Shown: positions 1 through 14,771 of the stretch, one piece after another
Layout: each line of letters starts with the position of its first letter
Position numbering within the stretch: position 1 is the first letter of the stretch
Source: Schistosoma mansoni
Taxonomy: Eukaryota; Platyhelminthes; Trematoda; Strigeidida; Schistosomatidae
Assembly: GCF_000237925.1 (NCBI RefSeq)
Contig: NW_017386109.1
Coordinates: forward strand, 62,001-126,000
Reading direction: 5' to 3'
DNA: 64,000 bases
Notes under the pieces: generated by a model
Database searches by the model: none
Told to the model about the DNA's origin: nothing
The model's input: only the letters and a program-made list of their open reading frames with translations
Translations under genes and position numbers: made by a program

Positions 1-189
1 ATGGGTACGAGACACGACTTTTAACTGTATAGTAGGAACCGGAAGAAGGCAATGGATTAAAATTCAGTAAATTTGACCTTACCAATAAACTGCATGGAAC
101 AAACATGTTGATTGCCTTCAGGTACAACTTTTGCAGTTTTCTTACAGACATCAATATTTTAAATGATCCCAAATGTTTTTATTTTGTAG

Positions 190-360
190 ACCTTTAATTT
201 TCATGGTCAGTTGGATCAACTTATACGTCGCACTCGACAGTTAAAAAGTCGGATGCCCCCACCAGGTGCACGCATTATGGGTGGTTTACCAGATAGTGCA
301 CGTGAACAGTTACGTCGTTTCATGGAAGTTTATGATGAACTTGTAAAAGTTGGATCAGAG
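190..360 (+). CDS. MACF1: Spectraplakin exon (spectrin repeat)
   Basis: Acceptor TTTTGTAG precedes 190 and donor GAG|GTAAAT follows 360; phase 0 at both ends, 57 codons. It encodes a helix typical of a spectrin repeat ([14 protein letters not shown], then [12 protein letters not shown]). It is the first exon seen in the window and is internal to the gene, so the reading frame enters from the left. Confidence 0.85.
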
Positions 361-3300
361 GTAAATAATGTCTTTACTTCAACTATTTGTCATATGCTTA
401 TTGTAGACAATGGTAATTACTACATTTTATTTATGCATGCTTAAGTTAACTCGTGCTTTTTTACTCTTTTTCCCTACGTAAACAGCTTGATGAACTGCGT
501 CGAAATTCAGCTGCTTTGTTAGTTAATCAGTCTGCAGCAGAATCATCTAATCAATTAACTACTAATCTTGAACGTTTCTCTGAACATCATGCTCAATTGT
601 TAAAACATGCTCAAGATATTCGTGACCGTATGGAATTAGGTTTAAAACAAGTCGAAGAATTACATGATCATTTATCACAAATGATGCAATGGCTTACACA
701 AATGGAACGTATTATATTACAACAGAAACCAGTCAGTCGTATTGTAGCTCGCCTATTTCAATTAATACGTGATCACACTGAATTACGTAAAGAAATTACT
801 GGACATCGTGATGCTTTAATTAATTTAGATCGTTTAGCAAGTCAAATACAATGTCAATCACAAAAACAAGATGTAATATTGGTAAAAAATCTTTTATCTA
901 GTATTCATACTAGATGGGAGCAATTAGTCTCACGTAGTGCAGAACGTACACGTCAACTTAACACTGGTCTAAAGGTTAGTTTGTTGTTCTTTGCTTTCTT
1001 CCAAAATACCATAGTAACTCTTTTACTTTCTAAATAGTTTATTTCCTATAAAAGTCATTTTGTCAACTGTATATCATTTCCTTGAAAATGAATGTATGAT
1101 AGTGAGTGCGGTAAATATCTCTTGACAAATATAACAGAGTATTATGTTCACATGGTTCAATTTAGCTATCTACGATGCAAATATAAGATAAGGCAGTTTT
1201 GCTCTATGTTTGTGAAACCTGGCCTCTCCAAGTTGAGAATGTTAGACGACTCTCTGTGTTTGATCATCGTTGTCTCCGAAGGATTGCTGACATCCAGTGG
1301 CAACACCATGTTAGTAATGTAGAGGTTCGGCATCGTGTGTTCGGGTACAGAGACGATAATTCAATTGGTGTCACTATCTTGAAACATCGACTTCGGTGGC
1401 TTGGATATGTTCTATGAATGTCGTCCCAGAGAATTCCACGTCGTGCGTTATTTGCCGACGCTAGGACTGCTTGGAAGAAGCAGAGAGGATGTCAGTGTAT
1501 GACATGGTGTCGTGGTATGAAAGAAATCTGCAAAGGGCTGGCTTCTGTTGGTCCTTCACGACTCCCTGGCTGGGGTCCGAGAGATAGTGCAACACAGTGG
1601 CCAGAAACGTTATCAGATATGGCCCAGAATAGAAGCCAGTGGCGAACCTGTTGTAACCTTCTTTTACTTTTTTTCATAAAAAGTGGTTATAACTTCCTTA
1701 ACTAAGAGAGTTCTTAGGGTTGTACATTTCTGTTTCCCCCATTATTATTATTAATATTACTATTACACTAACATACACTAACCTGTGGCTGTTATTGTTC
1801 TTTTCTTTTTTCTTTTTTTCTTATATGCACCTTACCCTCTTTTTCCCTTCCCATTCCCATTGTTTTGTGTGGCGCATATATATATATGATGCCTCCGTGT
1901 ACCAATATTTATGTGTTCAAATAAATAAATAAATAAGATACTTTAACCGAAATTAACAGTAACAGCATATGACAGTTTGAACTATTCTTGCTTTTTGAAC
2001 AGAAAGAAAAGAATGGATCAAAGTGTTGGCAAAAATAATCAGTTGACTAATTATTGTATAAAAGGCATGACAAAGTTTAAATGTTCTAGTACGTTTTACA
2101 TTGACTGGCTACTTTTGCTTATAATGCTTGAACACTTAAGTAACAGACGAATGATTTGATATTCTACTTAAAGGAGACATGATCTTTCCGATTAATTTTT
2201 AGGAGGCCAGTAACTTTCTGGATAATTGGACATCGTTAACAGATTGGTTAAAGGAACAGTTGGCTTCATTGGAGGAAGATGGTGATCGTGTCGCTACAAG
2301 ACCTGAGAAAGTCGCTTATCAATTAGCATTACATCGTGAATTACAACGAGCATTAAGCACACGTACTGTGGCTTATGATGGAGTGCGTCGTTACGCTAGA
2401 CAACTACGTGACAGAGCACCAGTATGTGATCATGATGAATTAGATGATATGGTCAGTGAATTAAAGCATTTATGGCAAGCAGTGTGTACAAAAGCCTTAG
2501 CCAGGTAATTTCATAATCTCTAATCTATTAAATATCAAGTATAACTAGACCTGAAATTCCTACTTTAATCGTAAATTCAAACGAACGCATTTATGCCGTC
2601 AGTTTTTATAAACTAGTCTTTAACAAACAATGAATATAATCTAATACAAAATTTCTCATTCATAATTTATACATACATTATGATTGTTATATTCCCCGTA
2701 TTATATTCACGGTCAATGATTTAAACTAATTTCAGCAGTGTTCGATCTACTCTCTGGAGGAATTAGAGGATTGGGATAAAAAACCTGAAATAGACAGCTA
2801 AAAAAATAAGGTGTTGACAATTGTATATCTTCCACTTATATAGAATGCAAGAACAGCACTCTATAAATAAAATGAAACTGAGATCTATTTAGCTGTAAGG
2901 CGTTGCGGTATAGTCAATGGAGGACTGGGTCAATTGTCCGATGACCACTTTTTTGAGTTTCGTTATCGTCGGTCTATCGGTCATGATCATTTCAAATAGT
3001 CTATGCAACTATTCATTGCTTTAATCTTCGCGATATGGTATTATAGTAACAATTGTTACAAGCAAATCCAAAAATGAAAGACCTCATATGTTGATGAACT
3101 AAGGCCAGAGAAAGGGTCAAGTTCATTAATGACCTTTCATAGTTTAAGTGAAATATGATAAATTTAGAAGGGTTCAGTCATCTTTAAGACCTAACAGTTC
3201 ATATTCTTTGAAACACATACACAGTGAGTTGATTTGTAGAAATTTGCCTACGTTGAAGATACTTTTAATTGCAAACTGACATCTGAAGAACCACTAAAAA

Positions 3301-6300
3301 CTGAGGATTACCGAACAGTTTTTTCGTTTAGATATTTTGAAGCAAATACAGTTTTCGATTTTGTGGTACATCTATCGATTTTTCGATGTAACATTACTGT
3401 AATTTATGGATCAGTAGGATTTTTATTAACGGTTGTTTGGGACCATCAAGCTGGTCTTATTCGTTTTTCGTATATATTTTTACCAAGTTGTTAAAAGCTT
3501 ATATTAAACTTAATAATGCTAAGAGTTTATCGATTTGAAATTTTCAGAGTAAAGATATTGACTATTTTAGGTTCACTGCTGATGCATGGTTTGGGCAATA
3601 ATCTCACGAGACACTCAATAGATGTAGTTTTGTAATCTAAATCACAAACTGACTGTTGTGACGTGTGGTGTCCAAAATCGGATACTGATACACGGTATGC
3701 TATGTGATAAACTCCAAAATGACCATTTGGGAGAGGACACAAGAGTGGACGAGAAAGTGTGTTGCAATACTGAATGAAATACTCAACTACTCACTCATAT
3801 ATATATACCACTATGTCCTTAGGAAATTGGCCCATTGACCCCAATGAAATGCACTTGGCCTTTAGGTCACTTACGGATGCCACCATCGATTGGTCTTTTT
3901 CTACTTCCGATTGGTTCTCCATATGATTGACCATAGTTAGGTGATCGTTGAAAGTTGAGAACCACTGAATAGCTGTTTCGTCTTATTATGGAACTCCTCG
4001 GGAGTGCACACCCACGAACCCACCGGAAATTGAACCCAGAACTCTCAAGCCTCGTGAAAAATGGCTTAGCTTTCAGACTACTGAGTTGGCATTCAGTAGT
4101 TGGCATTCAGTAGTTGGCATTTATAACTTCAATCAACTCATGGTATTTTGCAACCACTATCCATTGTTATCAATTAGTAAATACCTCTCTACTAACATGG
4201 TCGTATCCCACTGGTCACAGATTCTCACTAGAACTCCTGGATTTAGCCTTCGCAGTTAGTCACTAATGAGCTCATGATTTAGTTTCCATAAATTGTATAC
4301 AATATAGGATAAGTAAAACTTTAAAACTCCTGACCTTGATTTGAACTTCTGGAATAACAAGTGATACATGATTTAGCCGCATGTTTCTAGATTTCAGAAA
4401 TACAAACGAATAACGACTTGAATTGAAGCTAGCAAAATTAAATTAGTTACAGAGCATTGTACGGTTATTTTATACCGGATTAAAAAGTGACTGAATTGTC
4501 AAAATATGAACTTATGGATTCTATCCAATTAACTGACTTGACACTATTTGAATCATTGATTTTCGCTATAGATATACACTTCATCATCCAATTTTTTCCT
4601 TTCTCTTTTAGACAACGCATTTTAGAACAAGCTCTTTTGGCATCTGGTCTTTATAAAGAAGCATTGGAAGCTTTACTTGATTGGTTAAGTAAGATTGAAC
4701 CACAGTTAGCTGAACAACAAACTGGAAACTATGGTGATGTGGATATTGTCGAGGTTAGCCACTTCATAGTTATAATTATTGATTTGCATCACATCCCCAG
4801 AAGATATCGAGTATGAACATTATTTAAAAGTTTTGAGCTAACTTTACTGAACTTCTTTGGCTAGTTATCAGTTGTTATTTAACCAATACCAACTTACCTA
4901 GTTCATCAGTTATGATCCAACCGTGCTGTTAAATAATTTCTGTGCTCATGGATTTGATCGATGCTAATTTCTTCATTTCACTGATAAGTTGTGTACGCTC
5001 TTCTTCAAGGTTGCACTTAGCCTTGTTAGTGATTACTAATCTAGGTGTTAGGTTTACGATTAAATTAACTACATACACGGCTATTGTTTAAAATTAATTC
5101 AACTAGGTCACATTTCCTGCAATTTCAACATTAGTTTCCTATAAAACCGTGTTATACGGATAAAAATGTAAATTATTTGTGTTTCGTATTTCAGCAATTA
5201 TTAGAATCTCATCATCGTTTCAAAGCTGAGCTGGAACAACGCTCCACATCTGTGAAATTAATACATCAAGCTGCCAGTGATTTAATGAATAAGGCTTCAT
5301 CTACTACTGACTCTGGAGCTGGTTCATCAACTAGCAATCAAGCTGATGTGTTTGCTATGCAAGCTCAATTAAATCATTTATCTAAAATATGGGATCGTGT
5401 ACAGAATTTAACTCAACGTCGTAGTGAACGAATGGATCAAGCATTAAAAATGGTAATAATTGAGTAATCACCTTATAATATTTGCATTAACTGGTATGCA
5501 AATATTTTCTAATGATCTTAACCTACTTCACAATTTGTTTTAATTCGTTGTCACATAATCTACCAATGTAAAAGCCATGGATCGATAGGAATTTAACACA
5601 CTATTCCAAGATATTTCCTTTTTCTGGAATACATTTTAGAGTTGTTTATAATAATGGTGACGTTACTATGTTTGTATAGTAGCTTGTCACGAGATCCAGT
5701 GTAATCATGATGTCACCAACACTTAATAATTATTAATAGATATTTCCGCTTGATACGCAGGTGGACTTTTAGGAACTCCTAATCAGCTCAACTATCTCGG
5801 AGAGTTCAAATCATAAAGCCAATAATGAAAAACAAATCTTTTGTGTTAAATGTTCCACTTTTCAGTTTCTTTCACTTCTACCGACTCATTATTTCATACT
5901 TATTCTCACTTACTTACACCTGTTACCCCTCGTTGAGGAGCATAGGTCCCCATAATTATTCTCAGGTTCACTTTAAATGTGAGATGTACCATATTAGGTC
6001 TATATCATCTCAGACCTCGCAAGTAGTAGCGACCTCCAACCGTAGCTATTACCTTAACTCGACGGTCTCCAGATATATTGAATACAACACTTGTTCTTTC
6101 AGATCCTACCACTACAGATATACTAGATGAAGGATACCTTGACCAAAACCAGAATGTTCCATTTTTGAGGACAAGATTGTTCTCTGGACTTTGCCATAAT
6201 CCTGGAGTACTAAGTTGTTCCTCGGCGGATAACTCACATATCCATTGATGTTGATATCCTGGAACCGGAAAGGAGAGTTAGTCTTTTTTCAATAAATAGC

Positions 6301-7882
6301 GAACTTCTCTGTGACCCTCGACGTTTTGGTGCAGGTCGAACTGTCAACCTCTTTTTCTTCTCCGTTTCTTATATTTTCGTCTATTCTTATTGTCAATCAT
6401 CCCTTTCTAGTTTCATATTCTCCCTGATTTGCAACCAGTGCTAAAGATTACCGTCTACAAAGTATCATCCATGTCTCAGACACTAAAGAATGATAACTAT
6501 ATATAGTAAAGCTTCAAAGTACTGACCATTTGATTACATCGTATTGGCCTAACAGTAGGGTGCTCACTATCATAACTGGAGGTTTTGGGTTTAATTCTGA
6601 GATAATTTAACTTATGTCACACTATGTAGTCATAGGGTGTTAAGAACAGCCTGTTTAGTATTTAGTGGCCCGATATCTGACTCCAATTGGATCGTACTAA
6701 TGATTGTCATCGAGTTATCGAAGTATACATCCTGGCTACCCTCGTATATAGTCATCAACATAAATCAAATACGAGAATGAAGTTTGAATAAGTATATTTC
6801 ATACAATCGTTGATCTAAACAGACAGTCAGGGAAACGGAGTGAAGAGGAGAGAAGCGAAAATAAATGACGCGCCATGGAGAAGGCGAATCAACTCGATAT
6901 AGCCAAATATGAATCGATATTTATAATCAGACAAAAGTAAGTTACAGACATGTTTTGATTAAAATAAGAAATGCACACACATACGCTTACATAAAAACAA
7001 TCGAAGTTAGTAAGCGAATAATTATCAAAGTTAAAATGTGACTCAAAAGGAACAAGTAAACTGGTCTGTCCGAAAGCTAGAGTAAGCTAAATGAGCTTGA
7101 TATAGCACACGACGCTACAAGTACACCTTAAATTCCAGTAACTGCTTGTTTTTGATTAAGAAACCGTTTTTAATTTGTTCAAATTCTCAAGGTTATTTAA
7201 TTCAAATTATTTATTTTTATCATACAACTTTATTACCTTTTCAGATAAACTCATCGTCATTGCACTGTATTTTAGATTACTTACAGCATTATAGCTTACG
7301 AATTGTACAGTGAAATATTAAATATTAGGTAGTTGAGGCACTCAACTTGCAATCCGTAATTCACGAGTTGAAGACTCAACACACACACATATCAGTTTGA
7401 GAAGCTTGATAGTTTTTTAGTCCACATAGAAAATTTGTATCTTAAAGCCAAATAAGTTAACTTACATTTTATTACAGACTTACATTATCAACATCCTCTA
7501 AAGTAGACACGTTTCACAAATACTGTTGTCTTCATTTACAGGCGCAGCAATTTCAGGATACATGTCGAAGTTTAATGGATTATTTTGCTGGAGCAGAACG
7601 TGTCATTCATCGTTTGGCTGCTTTACCTACCTTCGATGATGATGGTGAACTGGAAATTGAAACTGCTGGCACTAACAATCCACCAACTAATTTAACAGAT
7701 GCAATTACAGCTCATCGACAAACACATTCTAATTTAATGAATCAAGCTGATCGAGTTGAAGCTGCTTTACAATTAGGCAATAAACTTTTATCTCAAGCTC
7801 ATCCAGCAGCTGTGAAACGTTTACGTCAATGGGTTAATACTATTCGTACACGATGGGAGGAGGTATGCGTACTGTATATATG

Positions 7883-7920
<38 letters not shown>

Positions 7921-10900
7921 CGTTATCGGTGAGACTATAATTTATGGACGACCTTTGAACAACGCTAAAATGACATTGGAATATCGACCTACTAACTAGG
8001 ACTAAATGAGGGTTATAAAACAGTTTGACGAATAAGGATTATGATTTACAGTTGATGGTTAGAATTAGGAATTTGATTTAGGATTTTCATCACGAACTGA
8101 CATCAGCTATAATGCGGAAATAGTATTTAGCCAAATGAGTGGATGAATTTCGCGCTAAGATCCAAGACCTATTATCTTAAAGCTGATTGGTTCGTCCATG
8201 AATTATAGTCTTTTCGAGTAAGGGAAATTAAATCTCACCAGAAAACAGAAAATAAGCATAAATAACTATCCTGAGTTCTCTTTTTTTTTCTCTTAAATCT
8301 ATCTATCTTACTGTTCATGTGTTGCAAAAGAAAACTGTAGTGTGCCCGTCTCTGGTTTTAATTTTTGATCATTAAGCATCAAGGATCAGTGGATACATTG
8401 GTTTCCATAAAGTCAATGACAACTGGACTGAACCACCTGGTTAAGATCCGCGTGATTACCATAACTAGTGTTTAAAGACTTTGAATAACATGGCTCAAAA
8501 CGGTTCTCAATGGCGCATGTGCATTCATTTTTTGTCTTCTCCCAAATTCTAAACTTCTCAGTTCCTCATAGTTCTTTTTACTTCTATTTATATTTTCTTC
8601 TCTAATCGTATCTTTGATGACTAGCTTTTTTTATTACCACTAATACTGTTGCTACCTCTAGTACTCTGGGATTCGCCCTAAAGATTTGATCTCGTTGTTC
8701 TAATGGGTGTGACTACTTGGACCGATGTACATATATACCAAGTTCTACGCTACGACTGAATTCTGAATAGAAACTTACCTCTGAGTGATATGCAATAAAT
8801 ACCTGATAAGTCTTGATGATTGAACTCTATATTCGGATCCTAAGCTAGTTTCGTAAACCCTAAGCTAGAACTACACAGCGACTTGAACACGAGAGAAAAG
8901 GCACAAAATATGCGGGAAGCACTTTACTCCAAAGGTTCATTTATGCACAGAAAATATAGAGTTCTTATAGTATTTTAAAAGTCCCTCGGTTTTCCTGAAA
9001 ATTCTAGAATACTACTAAACATAGTATCAATGTAGTAATCAGCCAATCAGAACCTCTACATATGACTTTTCATTTTCGCGATGTTTCTAGCAAAACTTCT
9101 AATCAGACGCTGATTGGATAAAATGCTCCTTAATGTTTCCTGAGCTTTTCATGTCTATTGCGAGAAATTTTCAGGATCATCCCAACAATACCCTACTTAA
9201 CAACCTTGAACATTTGCAGGCTGATCTCTTATTAAATATATGGGTTTATATTTCATTACAAAATAAGATACTTTTATCTCTGTTTTCGATGTCGTTAATT
9301 CCCTTACACATTTCCCTCAAAACAATTGCTAGAGTATTGTCGATAAGAAAGCAGAAAGTAACACTAGAATCAGTTAACTACATATAATTCCATTGATAGT
9401 TTTGTGTAGTTATATACTTTTATTGTTTCCGATGTATTGGGTATTTTTATGTTGCTTGTTCAATGAAAATTTAGTTTCTTTAGTGTTACAAGTTTAATTA
9501 ATTGGCAATTGAATAACTGAAGCCTGATTTCAATATCTCTGTAACCTGTTACTTATTTGCTGATTATCTTGTCATATATATGTTCTGAATTATGATAACC
9601 GTTTATAAGTACTTCACGTACTCTTAATAGATACTCTATTTTAATATTCACCTATTTAAACACGAATAGAAAACGAAATCAAACCATAGGATTAAGCAAA
9701 GATGAATAGTGGCTAGCAGTAGAATCCAGGACGCGCGTTACGTCCTATTTGAGACTCGTCAGCTGGATGTACCTGCATCTCACAGTTGATGTTCACTCTG
9801 GGATTCGAACCCAGTACCCTCGCTTCAAACGCCATCGCGTTATCCACTCAGCCACTGAGTCCTGATAGCCACTTGCTTGTGCAATGGGATGAAGTTGAAA
9901 TTCACTTAGTATTGTTTGTTTGAATCTTCTCATTGATGTTTTAGGACTGCAACTGGTCAGTCTCTAATTGGCATAGGATTAAGGTTGATTGGTTTCATTT
10001 TGTACCACATATTAATAACGTATCAAGCCACCCAGTTTTATAGCCCTTAAATTCCCGTATGAAGAATAGTAGTTAAAACACATTAACAAGTGTTGACTAA
10101 GAATAACTTTTAATAACTACAAGAGACCTCATTATTAGCCAGTTATTTATCTTTTTCTTGACCTCAACAAACAAATACGGCAGATAGAGTTTATCAAGTA
10201 AAATGTCATAAATGAAATTCATTTCAATCATTGAATTTGATGTTCAAGAACTTGTTTTGATGAAAAACGATCTGCTGAAATGCTCACATCATTGAAAATC
10301 AAAACTAAAATCATTTTGTAAGACAGATTAAGTTCATTTAATCAAACCCAATTAAATAATGCCAATGTAACATAGTGTATCAATATTTCCCATAAATTAG
10401 GGAATGGTTTTGAATTTAACTTGATGCCAGTTGAGTATAGATAAAATTATGGTGAGTTGGATAGCTAAATTATCACATTTTTGTGATCTTTCTCTATAAG
10501 ATAATGAAAGAGTTTTGTTTTTAATTTAGTAAATTGTCCTACAGTCAGATGAGACGTTTACTAATTTTACATCCTATTTTCAGCAGGTGTTTAACAGATA
10601 TAGAAATATCATGGAGAGTTGCCTGGAAAAATTATGCCGTCTTGTTAATCAGATCGACTTAGAAAACTAATCCTTTACAACAGTAAAATGAAGACTCGTT
10701 TATTCAGCTTTAAGCCGTAGGTTTTACGTGACACTCTTCGGTGGTTCAAACTAAATCAGACAGAAACTGATTCAAGCTTGTAAACTAAAGGATTTATAAT
10801 TTTAAATGATGATGCATTTGGGTATGAATCGTTGATTTTGTACTTACTTATTTCGACTAAAATAAATTCATTTCTAAAGACTTTAAATATTGTGACTTTT

Positions 10901-13900
10901 TATGAGTATTGAACTCACAATCTAAATGGATCAGATGACCATTTTTAATGAAAGACGGATTAAAGGAGATCTTCTTCCATTCCCTCGTGATTACTATTTT
11001 GCAATACTAACATAAATGTGTCCATAACCTAATCCAACTAGTATGTCTAATTGCATTTAAATTAATTTCACTAATTATTATTCATTAATTTTTTCCTAAA
11101 CAAAAAATTTACCCAGTTAACTTCATGGTCGGAACAACGTGGAGAACGTTTGCAACAAGCTTTAGAAGAACAAAGTAAACGTAAACTTCAACGTGAAGAA
11201 CTCATGCAATGGATCCATGTAAAAACTAGTGAATTAAAAAGTATTCCAACATTAATACCGATATCATCATTGTCATCTTCCTCAACTAATCTGCAATCAG
11301 CTAAGAGTAAACTAGACTCAAATGATTCAAAATCAATAGACTCCAAAGACTTATTTTCCATAACTCAAGAGCGTATTGCTATGTCACCTGTAACTTCTTT
11401 AGTTCGTCAACCTAACGTTGTTGTCAGTAGTAATGGTAATATAAATAGTAAAGATTCAAAACAACCTGAAACCCTTACTGATTTTGCAACATTTTTAAAT
11501 GAAATAAACGATTCAAAAATCATTGGACAGTTACTCAATCTACATAGTCATTTAGAAGAAGAAGTGAAACAAAAACAACCTATTTATGAAAATATTATAA
11601 AACATGCTAAACGACGTACACCAGTTAAATCATCTCATAACATTAATAATAATCGCCGAAGTCGTTTACCAATACGATCCAGTGGTAATCTATCCAATCG
11701 TTCTACTAATATAACAAATCAACAACATAGTCCATCTATATCAGTTTTCACTTCACCGAATATTAATCAATTATATTTAAATTGGAAAGAATTATGGATT
11801 GCAATGTTAACACGTAAATCTCAATTAAATGAACGTTTAGCTTATTTAAATGAAGTGGAAAAAATGAAAGATTTTCATTTTGAATCATGGCGTCAACGTT
11901 ATGTTTCATGGTTAAGTACAAATAAAGCACGTGTTATTGACTTATTTCATCGTAAAGATCGTGATCGAGATGGTCGACTTACAAGAGCTGAATTTATTGA
12001 TGGTATTATAGAAATGAGTAAGTTTTGGATGGGAAAAATAAAATCCAACTTATTATTTCTTGATTGTGTAAATATAATGAACAATAGTTGTGCTTTTTTA
12101 CAATTCTAAATGGCAGTTATTAATATTATGATATATTTTGTTGTATAGTAAGTATATTTAGCTTGCAAATAATTGTTATATATTAGGTGTTTTAGGAAAG
12201 GAAATCCAATTATTTCACATCTTTCGTAGTATATACTTAATCACTGGGCAGTGAATAATGAGGCTTTACTACATAATCTGTTTTTTTTTAAAAAACAAAC
12301 TTGAAATTATAATTTTCCCGTTTCCAGTATCTAATTTTATCACTACTTGATACATCACTTGGTAACAATGTTATATCTTCAATAATCCAATCTAAAGATA
12401 TTACTATTGAAGTAACACAAACTCCGACAAACTTATACAAACCCTCAGTGGTATAACTGTATCACTCTTTGTCTACGGCTTGAATGATTTTTTCTGGTTA
12501 GCGTTTTTAACAAAGCTTTTTTCTATGGGCTGGGGTTACTAACTCCATCATCAACCCTCCTCCTTTATCCGGTCTTAGGATTGATAGTAACCCCAGAAAA
12601 GCTTAGAGCTCTTCTGTTTCATCGCTGAATAGTCTAGTCAAATGGTTGTCAAACAAATACAGTATTTGACTTTCAACAGTCAGGTTTTAGGTTTGAACTC
12701 CGTACTTCTCGGTTAAAAGTGGCTCACAAGAGTAGTAAATTTTATGGTTAATACTTGCGAATTGTTTTAAACCTTTTTTAGTTCACTGAATATGGTAGTT
12801 GTAGAATAGGTCATCTTGATTCTTGGTACAATTCTCTGTGAACTGATCTACTACTTAGTGATCATTATATACACTATTTTCCCTTTAATCCTAACTTAAT
12901 TTTTCTACGTTTAATACTAAATAGACAGTACGAGTCGTAAAAGTAAGTGTGTATGTGCGTGTGTAAGTATATGTATATGTATGTGTACAACTTGATCGAT
13001 TTTTTTCTTTGTGTATTTTTCTATTGTGTTCAACATGAATAAGTTGTGTACTTCGATTACTTTTTTTTTCTATTCTTTTAAGTTTAAAATGTTACATTTG
13101 TGCTTGTATATTCAAATTCACTGTGTACTTTTTTTCCGCTTGCATCTTCTCGGGCAAATCTTTTAAAATGCTTTCTGCATACAACACAGTTAAATGGGTT
13201 GAATTCAAGCTAGTGTTATAGTATTATTAAATTTTTCTTTCATCTAAAGTATATGTCCTTATTCTGTTGGGCATGTTACTTTCGCTGTATTGATATATGC
13301 TTTTGCTTTCTGAAATTATTCTCATATTATTACTACTCAAAATGTTTATCATTGCATAAATAGGTTGTTGATTTCAGTTAAAATATGTGGATGGCACATA
13401 AATCTAACTCATCATTAGATATATATTACTGAGTTAATTCATAATTATCTTGTTAGTATATTTATTCTACTTATCTACTGAGCTTTTTAGGATAATTATA
13501 TTGTACTCGATCTCTGTCATCAGCATATATTTTTACTGTTTGTAATGTACAAATTTGATGTCCAGGTAGCTCTTCGTAACATTGGACAGTATTCTCATTA
13601 TCATACATACGAATATAACCTGTCTTACCTATAAGCTAAGTTTATTATCTAGTGTATGCACAACACACTTTTTGGAAGGTTTTGTGTTTTATGAGCTTGA
13701 TGGGTTAATAGTGAAGCTTTCACTGTTGTTGCTTATTTCTGACATCATCAGTACATACTTTAAATAAATGTTAACTATCAGTATTTTTTTTCCATAGCTT
13801 GTTCTGTTGACGTTGAATTTGATATTGAAACTATCAATTTCATGTAATTGGATCTCGTAATACATATGAGATCTCATTTTCTATAAAATATCTCAGAAAT

Positions 13901-14714
13901 TCATATCCAGGTGCATATATATGAATTCCATATAAAGATAACCCTGGTGTTCACTTACTTCTTCTGACATATCGCTGTCTTTGTTTAATCATTCAGTTTC
14001 GGCAACTAATCATCAAGTTACATATTTGACTTTTGCTTCGCTTACTAAAACTCTGTCAACCAGCTAGTATCATTGGCTCTTCTATAATAATCGTGACGAA
14101 TAGCCTAGTACACTAACTTGTATATAGCTTCTGAAATGCACATGTTTACATATTAGACGGAAGTTCGTCAGATGTCACAATGTCGAAAAAACACGTCTAT
14201 CTGGCAGCTGACTTCAAGGAAAACGGTGTTTCAGGGATTTAGTTCTTTTTAACAGATGGAATCAATCCGATCAACGCAATTCTAGTCTAAATACATTATA
14301 AAAAAAAACAGGTGCTTTAGAAAATATTCAGTAAACGATGTACCATTAAAAACACTTAACTAGAACATACTGAAGGTAGGTTTTTACCGCTACGAAAATT
14401 TAAGCATTCTGTTCATTTCCAGTTACATTTAGAAAGCCGAACGAAAGAATATATAATCACTTATCATGTAAATTTCGTAAGATCTCATCTACCTAATTTA
14501 AATCTCATACTCAATACTGAAAACATAAATTATGTGTGAAAACTATAGTTAAAATACTAAGCAACTTTTACTCAAAGATTTATTTGATTCTAAAACAGAA
14601 AAATATATCGTTGACGCAATTTTAATAGTGACAACAAATTAGTTTAAGAACCGTTTGGAGCCTAGAACGACTGGACAGGGTTTTCGTCCTAGTACATGGA
14701 CTTCTCATCAGTAC

Positions 14715-14771
<57 letters not shown>

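Larger units (their letters stand above)
7863..11116. other. Spectraplakin intron with RTE remnant and a hammerhead SINE
   Basis: Begins with an (ATT)n microsatellite at about 7883-7920. It then holds an RTE 3' remnant near 8380-8770 and the complete repeat unit at 9697-9971. 10000-11110 is AT-rich without recognisable features. Confidence 0.7.

Noticed and set aside
9133-9387. 84-codon + strand open frame in a spectraplakin intron
   Set aside because: No spectrin-type pattern, no flanking splice signals in phase; fits chance in AT-rich DNA.
9800-9860. A possible functional tRNA gene (A and B boxes)
   Set aside because: The tRNA-like part sits inside a repeat with a target-site duplication and continues into a hammerhead; several diverged copies exist. 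It is a tRNA-derived repeat, not a tRNA gene.
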